Part shown: positions 1 to 11,259 of the stretch, piece after piece | Numbering within the stretch: the first letter of the stretch is position 1 | Layout: each line of letters begins with the position of its first letter | Source of the DNA: Ceratopteris richardii | Lineage: Eukaryota > Streptophyta > Polypodiopsida > Polypodiales > Pteridaceae | Direction of reading: 5' to 3' | DNA length: 64,000 nucleotides | Assembly: GCA_020310875.1 (NCBI GenBank) | Contig: CM035408.1 | Location: 140,302,907 to 140,366,906, forward strand | The notes under the pieces: model-generated | Databases searched by the model: none | Seen by the model: the letters and a program-made list of their open reading frames with translations, nothing else | What the model was told of the DNA's origin: nothing | Translations under genes and position numbers: made by a program

Positions 1-515
1 TTGGTTAGTAAACATTCAATATATCTAGCACAAGGCTTAAATTTTGACAAGCCCTCATCCTATCATGAAAAAAAAAGAAGCCATGGAGTGTGCGATTGAT
101 GCCTTAAAAGAAAATAAAACTTGGGAATCGGTTCCCAAATTTCCATCTATGCATATGATAGGTTCTAGATGGATATAGAAGGAAGAGAAAATTTTAGATG
201 GGTCAATAGACACGTACAGAGCAAGATTTGTGGCCAAAATGTATGCATAAATACAAGGAATTGATTACAAAGAAACTTTTTCACCAATTCCAAAGATGCC
301 AACCATCGGGGTGCTTATGAGTGTTGCATCTTCAACGAATTCGAAGATATACCAAATGGATGTAAAAAAATATTTTCTTGATGGATGGATAATTAAGGAG
401 GTATACATGGCTCAACCTCCTAGTTTGAAAGACTCATCATGTCTTGAGTATGTTTTTAGCTTAAGAAAGCCTTTGTATAGTTTTAAGCAAGCCCCTCGGG
501 CTTGGAATCATAGGC
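1..515 (+). mobile_element. Ty1/copia fossil, reverse transcriptase 5' part
   Basis: The plus strand encodes the front of a copia reverse transcriptase: the segment before the RT core (NKTWE, GSRWIYK-like, ARFVAK, ETFSP) and the start of the core (YQMDVK, then EVYMAQPP, then LYxxKQAPRAW). The same sequence recurs at 6,150-6,700 and 26,990-27,440, so this is one family. It is an old, broken copy with several breaks and runs off the left window edge. It stops at the KQAPRAW region, where unrelated 'block X' sequence begins, the same join seen in the other copies. No LTR is visible. Confidence 0.85.
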
Positions 516-1127
516 ACGTTATGGAGGATTCAATGCCAGCAGAGCATATCCTTCCCTCTTCACCAAGAGGAATCAATATGAATTGCATTTGTGAGATCTA
601 TTGAAATTTTAAGTACGCAAGAGATTGTAATACTAAGACATTGAATATTTAACTAAGCAAGAAGATAAAATATCAACGCTATGTAAAGCATTTCTAGATA
701 GCCATCAACACGGCCCACTATTTTAAATGTGAAAGAGCTTTGGTAAGCCCACACCTTCACTTGAAGAAACATAATAAAGGTAAGAACTCAGCTATCATTC
801 ATATTCTTATTTGGATTGTACGAATCCATATCCATAACTGGAACAATCACATAACTTAACGTCAGCTTTTAGATGAATGTATGCTGTAGCAAGGAAACTC
901 ATGTTACCATACGTAGAGGTTAAAAATTACCAGGACAAAATTTATTCATGGATCGCCATGGGTGCCGAACAAGAGGAATAAATTAATACTCGAGGATAAA
1001 AAGAGATATGATAACACAGCATTCTTTTGTTTCTCAGGGTAGAGCTCATTATCAGGACGAATGGAGAGGGGTTATGTAGCGCATGAAACAAGATAAAACG
1101 TAAATGCTGCTATTAACCTACTTGGAA
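516..1127. repeat. Block X dispersed repeat, copy 1
   Basis: A ~600-700 bp non-coding block joined 3' of the copia RT fragment. It recurs at 6,705-7,400, at 27,441-27,797 plus 32,410-32,735 (split by a CACTA element), and at 34,291-35,060. Landmarks are a stretch reading as GGATTCAATGCCAGC and, further on, a GGATCGCCATGGGTGCC-like stretch. I do not recognise a protein in it. It may be the remaining 3' part of the copia fossil or an unrelated non-autonomous repeat. Confidence 0.6.
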
Positions 1128-1212
1128 ACCGGTCTAGCGGATGTGCTTTGTACTCATATGGCGAGGGTTCAAGTCCCGCCCAAGGCTGGATGCTTCAGAG
1201 TTTCCTAAGATG
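1128..1212 (+). repeat. tRNA-derived SINE-1, head only
   Basis: Contains CTAGCGGATGTG (A-box-like) and GGGTTCAAGTCCCGCC (B-box-like, T-arm of a tRNA), followed by AAGGCTGG. This copy stops after CCTAAGAT, where the decayed copia repeat begins. Fuller copies lie at 7,408-7,565 and 35,069-35,230. The tRNA fold is imperfect, so this is a retroposon head and not a working tRNA gene. Confidence 0.45.
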
Positions 1213-2340
1213 GAGTGTTGAGATCAATGCCTATCAATGAAATGCCAAACAAGATTGTTTGAGGCATATAGAGAAAGATCAGTGCCTATCAATGAAATGC
1301 CAAACAACCTAAGGCACTAGCAAAGCGGATGTAATCGCGTTGCAAGCTCATCATCAAATAGTTTTCATAAGTTGAGGAGGATTGAGGTACATCAAAACGT
1401 CTCATAAAACATTGTTAATAGAAGACTTTGTAGGATCAATACTAGAAAACATATAGGTTTATGAAGCATTAGGAGTTCAAAAGTGGAAAATCGATGACAC
1501 AAGTTTTGAGTATGCTAGCAATGTTAGAAAGGGGACTTCATAAATAGTTCATTTACCATCAAGGAAAAATGCTTTTTTTTACTCAGCCGATCTAGAAAGC
1601 TAGATACAAAGTAGATGGTACTTTAGAAGATGCACATGGGTTTCATAGGTGAAAGTATTTTAAGATCAGTAGATATTCACACCAAAACTCAAATGAAACA
1701 TATTTTCACGGACCTTGTAGTCTTGGAGCAAAAAGAAAAGTATCAATTATTCTAAATGATTTTAAATCTGCATTTCTATATGAGCACCTCAAGGAAGAGG
1801 TGTGTATATCTCAATCATTAGCTTTGGAGGTATTGTATTCAAAAACCAAGATTTATCAACAACAAAATATATTCGTATGGCCCCTAGAAAACTCCAAGAA
1901 ATTAGTAAGAGTTTTATGATTCTTAAAAACTATTGGCTTTCCAAAATGTACCTTTTGTGCCAACTCGTGTGCTGTGAGAGACTATGATGAGTTCATTGTC
2001 TTTGTCTCATATGTCGATGACTAGATTATTATGTGATACATGCCACTCCTATCAAGCAGAGTGGAGCTGGACAAGCAATGTTTTTTGAATGATATATCTA
2101 CTCCATATTTCATTGGCAAATAGAGATGGGCTTTTCTAGTCATTAAAATGAATGCTATGAAAAGTATTAAAAGTTTTTGGATGATGGGATACAGAATCAT
2201 CATCATACATGGTAATCAAACTTGTATAATCTCTTGGAAGTACCTCGATCGTCTTAGAAAACTTAATTTGTATGCAAGAACTAGAACAAATATGTGTTGT
2301 GATTATTGGAGTGTTAATAAGATTCTATATTAGCTCTAAG
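1213..2340 (+). mobile_element. Decayed Ty1/copia RT fragment (second family), copy 1
   Basis: Opens with two direct repeats of GATCARTGCCTATCAATGAA (about 1,223-1,310). Further in, the plus strand keeps traces of a copia RT core: a DLKSAFLYEHLKEEV stretch near 1,760-1,800 and an FVSYVDD catalytic box near 2,005-2,025. The copy is very old with many breaks. Sister copies at 32,840-33,890 and 39,245-40,280 share the order of pieces. Confidence 0.6.
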
Positions 2341-2559
2341 ACACATTAAGAAGACCTTAAAATTTTCGTAATTTTGATTGTTGAATTTGTTGGAGGCATT
2401 GAAAATCAACTTATCCAAGAGGTTTTGACTCCAACGAAATAATTTTTCAATATTTCCTCACACTTGTTTCAAGTATCTTCTCTAGATAAGTAGGAAGAAT
2501 CCTACAATAAATACTTCTTCCACTGAGAAAAAATACCAACATGATAAACCTTTGTAAAG

Positions 2560-2920
2560 AATTTTGATTGGGAAGAGCTCTTATGCTTTTATGTTCCTTT
2601 TCCTTCGAGAAATCTCTTATTGGTATTACCTTTCTGGATAATATATTTGAACATTTTTTCCAACCTAGGAAGCTCCTTATCTTTCACGCACCAACATGAT
2701 AGGAAATAAACTATTGAGGCGAGAAGGAAGGCATTGACCACCATCGCACCAACTCCAAAGATTATCTCCAAACCTTTCTAGTAACCAAGATTGCTATCAA
2801 TATTCTTGGAAAAACCCAAGTCCCATTGCTTACTCATCAAAACATTGAATCCCATCAGAAACCCAAAAGACGGAACATTTGTCCACTAGCGATTTCCTAA
2901 TAATCTTGCATGATCACAAG
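2560..2920 (-). mobile_element. LINE reverse transcriptase linker fragment
   Basis: The minus strand encodes FRLLGFLMG, then GAMVVNAFLLASIVYFLSCW, then KMFKYIIQKG. This resembles the stretch after the RT core of plant L1-type ORF2 proteins (FRYLG.P.G ... W..K.LS.AGR..LI.SVL.S.P.Y.MS). Part of it recurs at 34,150-34,290. There is no poly(A) or target duplication, so it is an internal fragment. An internal stop lies before the GAMVVN stretch. Confidence 0.4.
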
Positions 2921-3625
2921 CTATGTTGGGTTGCTCATAATAGCCATGAAAATGTTCTTATAGTGGTTTAATCTATAAACAATAAGTACACAAGATAGCG
3001 TCGACAGATGGAAATACTTAGTGGTTCCCTCTCTAAAAAACAATTTCATCACTTATAAAGAGTCTCATAAGAATGTGGTCTTAGCTATGCGAAAGCAAGA
3101 GCTCATTATTTTACGAGCATTGGAATGATGGATGACCAAGAAACTAACCCCATCAACCATAATAGCAAAGAGTAGATTAGATCTTGAATTATTAAGATTT
3201 GAATGTGATAGCGTATGGACTTCATCTTCGTCTTGAAAAAGTTCGGGTGACCCTCCCCTCGAATTTTTATACTTATGGCTCCTTGTATAGTGAGGCTTAA
3301 TAAATTTTATATCTTTCTTTAGCTAGCTTGGTACTCTAATTGAATGTGTGAGAAACCTCTTTAGTCAATATATACTAGATGTGGGCTCTGAGCATTTCGC
3401 TATGAACTTCAGTTCCCCTAATAGAAGGTTTTCCAAGTCTTTTGAAGTACAAACTCATCTGTTTTGATCCAATCATTTGAGAATAATGTTACGAAGCACT
3501 TAGTGGTTCTTTATGCATATTTGGAAGCTTAAAGACTATAGTAGACATTCCCCAAGCTATCTTTGCTAGTGTTGAGGAGGTTTTTGCCCACATTCACTCA
3601 TCTCTATCTATTCCCCATCATCCAT
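2921..3625. other. No recognisable feature
   Basis: About 700 bp of AT-rich sequence. I see no coding exon, RNA gene or clear repeat in it. It sits upstream of a primer-binding-site-like motif, so it may hold a decayed LTR, but no matching second LTR was found. Confidence 0.3.
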
Positions 3626-3631
3626 TTATAG

Positions 3632-6600
3632 TAGTATCAGAGCAAAGCTAAAGTGTAAGCATCATGGGTGATAGATTCGCTTCATCTATTGAAAAATTGG
3701 AAATACTCAAAAGAAAGGGCCAACTAACACAAGAGGAGAAGAAAAGATAAATGCATGGTGCTCAAAGGATGTTTTGGCAAGGTCATACATTCTCAAATCT
3801 ATCTCTTAAATTACAAGCCATCATAAGAGACATAGAATGCTCTAGAAGGATTCTTCTCATGAATCACCAAGGCCAAAAACAATCAACTATGGATGGAGTT
3901 TACAACACTCCAAAAGATGCCGCAACACTGTGACTAATTTTATCAGAATGATGGACATTACAAATTTTCTTGGAAGCATTGGAGAATTCATTGATGAAGA
4001 AAAAATAATGAGGCAAGTCATCAATGGGATCAAAGATTATGAGAAATTAAAGGAATTCACTACAACTATGGACGTTTACATGGGCATGCAATTTCTTAAC
4101 TTCAAAAAACAAATCGTGGGAAAAGTTTTCACACATAAAGCAAAGATTATGAAGAATGGAGACAACCAAAAAGGTAATCAATACTCTGCTCTCTATAGCC
4201 ATAAGAATAAAATCAAGGATAACAAAGGAAAAAGTAAGAATTGTGATGATGAAGGAAGTACCTTTCACGCAAACTTTGTAGATAGAGATAGATGCCCAAG
4301 GGGAAGAGGTAGGGGAGGTAGACAAGGTAGGGGGAGAGCTCAAAGCTCATCATCCTATGCCATATGTGGTCAACCAATCACATTATAGAAAAGTGATTCA
4401 CGAAACCAAGGAACCAAAGAGGAAGAGGATACAACAGACAAGGATATGGAAACTCAAGAAGAAGACTTATAAATCCTTATGGATATAATAACAACTCATA
4501 CAACAACAACTACCAAGGTGGATATAAAGGATGGAGAGACTATGACAACTATACAGATCAACAAGCTCAAGAAGATTCACTTCTTCTCATGAACATGACT
4601 ATGAAGGAAGGTAAGGTAGATAAGCATGTGTTTATATAGACTCAAACGCTCAAATCATGTAGTAGGCAATGTGGATCTACTCTCAAATTTGGAAGACCCA
4701 AGGAATAGACATGAAAACCAAACAAAAGATGATACAAGGCATCTAGTTGAGAAGATAGGAAATGTGAAGACTGAAAATGGTAATATGAAATTACTAAGCA
4801 GAGTACTCTCTATGCATGATATTATCGAGAACTCCATCAATTTAGGTCAAATTGTTGAGAAGGGTTTGCAAGTTAGATTTTATAAGCATCAAAAGCAACA
4901 TTAGGGATTCAAGAAGATAGCAAGAGGAGAAGACACATGTAGATCGTTTACCCTTAAACTCCAAGACACCAAGATCATTACATTCTTTAATTATGGCACA
5001 CACACTCTATCAAAGTTAGAGATCCCACACAAGAGGTTAGCTCACATAGGAGAAAGAGATCTCATACAAATCATCAGGGATAAAAGTGTACCTATTCTAC
5101 CAAATATATCCAAAGAACATATGATATTTAAATGTATTCCATGTGAATTTGGTAAGTTACATAGGCAACCCTTAACCAAGAAAGGATACATACATGGAGA
5201 CCTATTATAGTTGATCCAAACAAATATTAGGGTACCAATTAAGGATCCTTCAATCTCTAGATCAAGGTACTATGTGTCATTTATAGATGGTTGTAGTAGA
5301 TGGGCTATCGTATATTTTATGAAGCATAAGAAGAAGTGTTTTCATGTTTCAAAGGATACTTAGATCTTTTAGAGAACAAAAAGGTAAAAACCCTAAGAAG
5401 ACTAAGGTTAGATGGAAGGCCAGCACAATTCTCCTATAACTTTGATTCTTTTCTCTAAGAGAGAGGTATCAAAAAGGAAATCACTACTAGATACACTCAT
5501 GAGCACAATGAAGTGGTAGAGAGAAGGGATAGGAAACTTGTAGAGGTTGCAAGCTCAATGTTGAGTGAAAAGAAACTCTCCAAATACTTTTGGGCAAAGC
5601 TAGCTACATATTTGGTAAATACACTTCCATCAAAGGCTCTAGATGGAAAGACACCATATGAGCTATGGAATGTAAGAAAACCTAGCCTTGATCATCGTAA
5701 GATCTTTGGGTGCATTGCATATGCACACATACCTTCATAAACTGGAGGCAAATTGGACCACAAGGTAGAGATATGCATCTTCATTGGATATGACCTAAAT
5801 CAGAAATGTTATATGTTGTACACTTGTAGCAAAAAAGGTTTCATTGTAAGTAGGGATGTTTGTTTTTATGAAAAGGAAATTTGGTTTGAATATGATTGAA
5901 GGAGGATCAGACTACCTTATGACATAGAGGAGGAATTTCCAAGTTTATGAGAGACGAATGAGCACAGAATTGAAGCATTAAGTGATTCTAAAGATGATCA
6001 AAAGACTCCAAGAATAGGAACAAACTCTTGGAACTCTAAAGGCAAAGACAAAAGGCAAGTGTTGAGAGATATTGCAGAATCCTCTCAACAAATAATTAGA
6101 AGTTCAAGCATATAGCGAAAAACTAGAAAGGTATGCCTATGATACTTCATTGGTTACTAAATATTCAATATATCTAGCACAAGGCTCAAATTTTGACAAG
6201 CCCTCATCCTATCATGAAAAAAGAAGAAGTTTGAATGGATGAAGGCCATGGAGGGTGCGATTGATGCCTTAAAACAAAATAAAACTTGGGAATTGGTGCC
6301 CAAATTTCCATCTATGCATATCATAGGTTCTAGATGGATATACAAGGTAGAGAAAACTTTTGGTGGGTCAATAGACACGTACAAAGCAAGATTTGTGGCC
6401 AAAATGTATGGATAAATACAAGGAATTGATTACAAAGATGCCAATTCCAAAGATGCCAACCATTAGAGTGCTTTTTAACCAATTCCAAAGATGCCAACCA
6501 TTGGAGTGCTTATGAGAGTTGCATCTTCCAAGAATTCGAAGATATACCAAATGGATGTAAAAAAATATTTTCTTAATGGATGGATAACTGAGGAGGTATA

Positions 6601-6704
6601 CATGGCTCAACCTCCTAGTTTGAAAGACTCATCATTTCTTGAGTATGTTTTTAGGTCAAGCAAGCCTTTGTATGGTTTGAAGCAAGCCGCTCAGGCTTGA
6701 AATC
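3632..6704 (+). mobile_element. Ty1/copia fossil: gag, integrase, RT
   Basis: Begins with a close match to the initiator-Met tRNA primer site (TATCAGAGC at 3,635-3,643). Gag starts near 3,664, and its C-terminal part is an R/G-rich tract with a partial zinc knuckle (SYAICG) at about 3,930-4,390. Then come the integrase zinc finger and core (about 4,990-5,740: HKRLAHIGERD, CEFGKLHRQP, VVERRDRKLVE) and RT (6,150-6,700). It is an old, broken copy with many breaks. The same element, differently preserved, is seen at 15,319-15,778 plus 25,266-27,440. Position 4,415-4,418 is the undisturbed version of the site where the 9.5 kb transposon inserted elsewhere. Confidence 0.85.
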
Positions 6705-7400
6705 ATAGGCACATTACATATTTGCAGGATGGAGGATTCAATGCCAGCAAAGCATATCCTTCCCTCTTCACCAAGAGGAATCAATTTGAATTGCATTGGT
6801 GAGATTTTTTGAACTTTTAAGTATGCAAGACATTGTAACACTAAGACATTGAATATTTAACTAAGCAAGAAGATAAAACATCAACGCTATGTAAAGCATT
6901 TCGAGATAGCCATCAACACAGCCCACTATTTTAAATGTGAAAGAGCTTTGGTAAGCCCACACCTTCACTTGAAGAAACATAATAAAGGTAAGAACTCAGC
7001 TATCATGCATATACATATTCTTATTTGGATTGTGTGAATCCATATCCATAGCTGGAACAATCACATAACTTAACGTCAGCTTTTAGATGAATGTATCCTG
7101 TAGCAAGGAAAGTCATGTTACCATACAAAGAGGTGAAAAATTACGAGGACAACATTTATTCATGGATCGCCATGGGTGCCAAACAAGAGGAATAAATGAT
7201 TACTGGAGGATAAAAAGAGATATGATAACACAACATTCTTTCGTTTCTCACGGTAGAGCTCATTATCAAGACGAATGGAGAGCGGTCATGTAGCGCATGA
7301 AACAAGATGAAACGTAAATGCTGCCATTAATCTACTTGGAAAAATCTTACAGTCTAAATCCAAAATGGTGAAGCGCGAACAATGGCAACAATATTTTGGA
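6705..7400. repeat. Block X dispersed repeat, copy 2
   Basis: Same block as at 516-1,127, again following a copia RT fragment. At about 7,068-7,076 it contains CATAACTTAACGTCAG, the uninterrupted version of the site where the CACTA element sits in copy 3. SINE-1 follows directly. Confidence 0.6.
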
Positions 7401-7407
7401 GTAAAGA

Positions 7408-7565
7408 AGCTTGGTTTAGCGGATGTGCTTTGTACTCATAGGCCTATGGCCAAGGTTCAAGTCCCACCCAAGGCTGGATGCTTCAAAGTTTCCTAAGATG
7501 GGTGCCTTTAAGTTACGAGGTCAGATGTGTGTGTCTTTTCCAATTTATCATACTCTCAAAAAAAA
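7408..7565 (+). repeat. tRNA-derived SINE-1
   Basis: A ~155-bp unit. It has a tRNA-like head (TTAGCGGATGTG as A box, GGTTCAAGTCCCACC as B box, a GCTTGGT / CCAAGGC-like acceptor pair) and a short body ending TACTCTCAAAAAAAA as the A-rich tail. A near-identical unit lies at 35,069-35,230 and head-only copies at 1,128 and 32,736. No target duplication is obvious, because the copies were spread as part of the larger block. Confidence 0.5.
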
Positions 7566-7616
7566 GACATAATTTGTCAGATATTAAGAAATGTGTATGA
7601 AGATGGAAAGCTTGAA

Positions 7617-7863
7617 TTTTTTTTTCTTTTTTAAATAGAGGTTGAGCCGAAGCTTACTTCCACGAGCTTTTAACTTTGAAAGTCAACTGTATAAATGAAT
7701 GGACATCGCGGGACCCCCTTTATCCCACAAAGTAGGGGGTAGACAAAGTTACAACATCAAAACTCGCTCAACTGACCAAAATCATCACTTGTTGAGCCTG
7801 GGCTTAAACTCTGGACCTCCGCCTCAAGAGGCCAAAGTTTAACCAACTGCCCTACGCGACGTA
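7617..7863 (-). repeat. tRNA-derived SINE-2
   Basis: Read on the minus strand it starts GTAGGGCAGTTGGTTAAAC (pol III A box within a D-arm-like segment). It continues with an anticodon-arm-like CCTCTTGAGG and a B-box-like GGTCCAGAGTTTAAG. A ~170-bp body follows, ending in an A-rich tail (the T-run at 7,617-7,633 on the plus strand). A second copy is at 35,282-35,526. The head/body/A-tail organisation is that of a plant SINE. Confidence 0.55.
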
Positions 7864-8503
7864 TAAAAATGAACAAAAGTTGATTGAACAATCACGTCAG
7901 ATGTTGAAAAGCGAGTCCGACTTGTATTAGTACCAACTTTTGTGAATGGCTTTAAGTCGCACAATCTGTAACGATGCAGTAACAAAAATTAACCTCTCAA
8001 GATCCACCTATGCGGCTGAGTCTACTTCAAGATAATCATGTCATTCGGAAGGTTTCGGCGAGCATTGCTCTCTCCCTCTCTCAGATGGGATGTAAACAAA
8101 GATGTCTGCATGCATACGGTACAACTTAAACAAACCTAACACATACCTTATTTCAGATAAATTACTCCAACACACAAAGAAAATAGAATAACAATTTGGA
8201 TAAAGCATTTTAATATTGTTAAGGATGCGCTTGCACAGAGCTTAACAAATATTGCAGGCTGGTGGATCAACGCCAATCCATATTGCTAGGCATGGAAGAC
8301 ATAATAGACGTTAAACCAACTTTGATCGACTGAATTATTTATGTTTGGATATTAAAGTTTGAACAGCAAGACATAATAGACTTTAAACCATCTTTGATCG
8401 ACTGAATTGACAGAGGAAAATACAATGTAAAAGCTGTGTATAGCATGTACATGTACTACAATTGACATTAGCGCAAAGTCTATTGACTATAAGAGGACTA
8501 GAT

Positions 8504-9202
8504 GATTAGTTCTAAGATGTAAAACTTTCTATTAAGCTGATTTTAGCCAGAATAAAAATGACTCTAGATTTGCAATGTTGGTGCGAATGGGAGCTCGATT
8601 CCGATATCCATTCTGAGACCGACAGTGGGAAGGCACTTTCAAACACCGCAAACGATAGGACGCCATATCTTGGACGATGACTGAGCTCGACGCGGAGCAG
8701 CCCGAAAGACATTGTCTGAGAGATGTTGGGAGGTAGCCCCGATGCGAACATCTGAAGGAGCTGTCTGTTAATATGTCGAAGCTTCACCTCTGGTAACCAT
8801 CGCCAGGGCAGTCGTCAAGGGGGACGCTCTACCCTAGGCGGTAGATTGAAGGCGAAGGAAGCCTCTTCTCTTTAACGGACCTATCCTTAGGCTTATCAAT
8901 ACTAGCCTTTGCGCTAACAAGCGACCATTCGTCAGATTATCAGTTCTGGTTTCCTTGTCGGAAGACGATGCAGGGAACACCTTGCGCCTTCCGGGAAATC
9001 GTGATAAATAAGAGACGTTGAAGACGTGATCGGGGTCCGAACGTGGCACGATCGCTTTCTTGGATGGAGTGGCGGGCGAGAAAGCTGTGTAGTCCTTAAG
9101 GTTAGGAAGCGAATCTCTGTATTCGGGATGGGAGGTCGGACCTTTGACGTTCCATGGGAGGTTCTTCGCCCACGTCAACGCTCGTTTCAGTGCCGATGCC
9201 AT
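8504..9202 (-). pseudogene. Complex I small-subunit-like pseudogene, copy 1
   Basis: The minus strand opens MASALKRALTWAKNLPWNV and continues through HPEYRDSLPNLKDY, SPATPSKKAIVP and a YLSRFPGRR stretch. The layout recalls plant NDUFA7/B14.5a-type complex I subunits (short, basic N-terminus, a YF.RD.RR-like motif), but I hold this assignment loosely. The chosen start is the ATG at 9,202, preceded by an AG-rich leader. The downstream part (8,512-8,787) has a separate open stretch, probably former 3' UTR. Near-identical copies sit at 14,200-14,897 and 36,165-37,917, with eroded pieces at 42,780-43,180 and 46,670-46,965. It behaves as a dispersed repeat and not as a working gene. Confidence 0.4.
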
Positions 9203-9296
9203 CACCCTCTGCTCTTTCTGTCTCTCTCAGCTGCGTAAGCATAAATAGCGTGCGCGTTTGGGTTTAAAAAGCATTCCTTGCATGAAATGCAACGAA

Positions 9297-9828
9297 GATG
9301 TTTCACACATCTTCTTTTCCTGCCCCAACTCCAACAGACTCTGGCAGGTGGTTGGAAAGAGAATTAGACTTCAAAAACGTCTCAGTTGACAGCAAGCCCT
9401 GCTGGGAGAAGCGATCGGCTGCTCCGCGACTCTCTGGAACGCCATCAGAGGGGAGGTCCTATGGAAAATCTGGCGGGAAAGATGTGCTTTCAGCTTCGGT
9501 GACTCCTCCAAGGAGTGGTCAATTGAGAAATCGCTGTTCCTCCTTGGCAAAAGGATTGTCAACTGTAAAAAATCTCCCCCCTTTAGGCATCATCAAGTAC
9601 TCCTTTTGATTGATAACAAGCTTAAACCTAAGTGGGCCCCACATGAGGGTGATGAGAGGGTAATTAACCTTCTTTGTAATGTCATCTAAGCTCTGTAAAA
9701 GCTTCCCCTGCTTTGTGGGATTTGGGGGGTCCCGTGGGCACTAGTCCCCTTCTCTTGTACTTTTCTTTATTTAATTCAAGTTCGGGAGAGTAGGCTCATG
9801 CCGAACTTCCTTTATATTTAAAAAAAAA
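9297..9828 (+). mobile_element. 5'-truncated L1-type LINE insertion
   Basis: Plus-strand coding sequence matches the end of an L1-type ORF2: a zinc-binding segment (HIFFSCPNSNRLW) and LWKIWRERC. It is followed by a ~150-bp 3' UTR and a poly(A) run at about 9,819-9,830. AACGAA flanks both ends (9,291-9,296 and 9,829-9,834) as target duplication. The insert is absent from the sister unit (near 14,990) and from the third copy (near 38,005), so it arrived after the tandem duplication. Confidence 0.85.
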
Positions 9829-9834
9829 AACGAA

Positions 9835-10055
9835 AAAAAACGCAAAAGCGTAAAAATCGATCTGAAAAAAGAGGGAGCTGCGCGTTGCTGCTTTTGCTAT
9901 CCATGTACATAGATAGCCATGCTTCAGAGTCCAGACTTACATAGCATGTGCTTTTGCATTTGGAAAGCAACGAAAAAGGCACAAAGCATGAAAATCGACC
10001 TGAAAAAAAAAGGGACCTGCCCGTGGCTGCTTTTGCTATCCATGTACATAGGTAG
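9835..10055 (+). repeat. Two-copy tandem repeat (~120 bp) upstream of pseudogene, copy 1
   Basis: Two imperfect head-to-tail copies of a unit running from AAAGCGTAAAAATCGA through CTGCTTTTGCTATCCATGTACATAG. The same pair is seen at 14,990-15,210 and 38,000-38,235. It lies on the 5' side of the complex I-like pseudogene and moved with it. Confidence 0.7.
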
Positions 10056-10162
10056 TGATAAAATAAAGGAACAAAGAATTACCAAACTGGATGAAAAGCA
10101 ATTAAATTAGTTGAAATGGACGGCCCTAAGGCTCAATGAAGCAACAACTTTTTTTTGGACAG

Positions 10163-10604
10163 ACCCAAAAGCCTTGGAAGCATTGGAGAATTCATTGATG
10201 AAGAAAAAGTGATGAGGCAAGGCATCAGCGGGATCAAACATTATGAGAAATTAAAGGAATTCACCACAACTATGCACCTTTACATGGGCATGCAAGTTCT
10301 TAACTTCAAAAAAACATCACGGGGCAATTGTTCACACATAAAGCAAAGATTATGAAGAATCGAGACAACCAAAAAGGTAATCAATACTCTGCTCTCTATA
10401 CCCATAAGAATAAAATCAAGGATAACAAAGGAAAAAGTAAGGATTGTGATGATGAAGGAAGTACCTTTCAAGCAAACTTTGTAGATAGAGGTAGAGGCTC
10501 ACGGGGAAGAGGTAGGGGAAGATCTCAAAGCTCATCATCCTATGCCATATGTGGTCTAACCAATCACAATATAGAAAACCGATTCACGAAACCAAGGAAC
10601 CAAA
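10163..10604 (+). mobile_element. Ty1/copia gag fragment (unit 1)
   Basis: Homologous to 3,960-4,418: gag C-terminal half with SIGEFIDEEKVMRQ, the R/G-rich tract and the partial knuckle SYAICGLTNHN. It is joined on its left to the 120-bp repeat flank and cut on its right by the transposon terminus at 10,605. Fossil copy, broken. Confidence 0.8.
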
Positions 10605-11259
10605 AACACTGAGTCACAACAAAGGAGAACAAAGACATGTTCTCTATTCCTTTTTACCTAAAGACCATGATATCAAGCAATAAAGTGGGAATTTTACAAT
10701 ATCTAGAATGCATCACTTGTTCTTGCTTGTAAATATTGTCACTAGAAGCTTGATCTCATATCCCAAGTAGTCAAGATAGATATAATAAAATACTTGGTGC
10801 CATGAAAACTAGTTGTTCAGCATGATCAAGAATCCCACATCATGATCTTTGACAAGAGATTAGAGTTGAAGGTACAAGTAAGAGTTCGGGAAGCTCCTTC
10901 ATTACATCTATAACCTCAACAAGCACATATTATAGCTGGTTAAAAGCTACTCGAAAATCAGAGTACATGTGTTGCAAAAATCGAAACATTTTAACAAGGC
11001 AATTAAGATCATCCCCTTTGTATAGTTAAGATCGTCATTGAATGCTGGGCCATATTCACAGAATATGAAATAAATTTCACAAAAGCATTCCCAAGAGAAG
11101 ATTATAATCAACAAAATTATACTAAGAAACATTCACACATTCATCAAAGAAATGCTCAAGATAAGTCAAGCTGAACACAAAGTGGAAGCAGAACTCGACA
11201 TTATATTTCTATTAAAATGATGTTTTACATTTCATGTGTTTTACAAGAGTAATATGAAT

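Noticed and set aside
7408-7480. Possible functional tRNA gene
   Set aside because: A- and B-box-like motifs are present but the cloverleaf is imperfect and the sequence continues into a SINE body with an A-tail.
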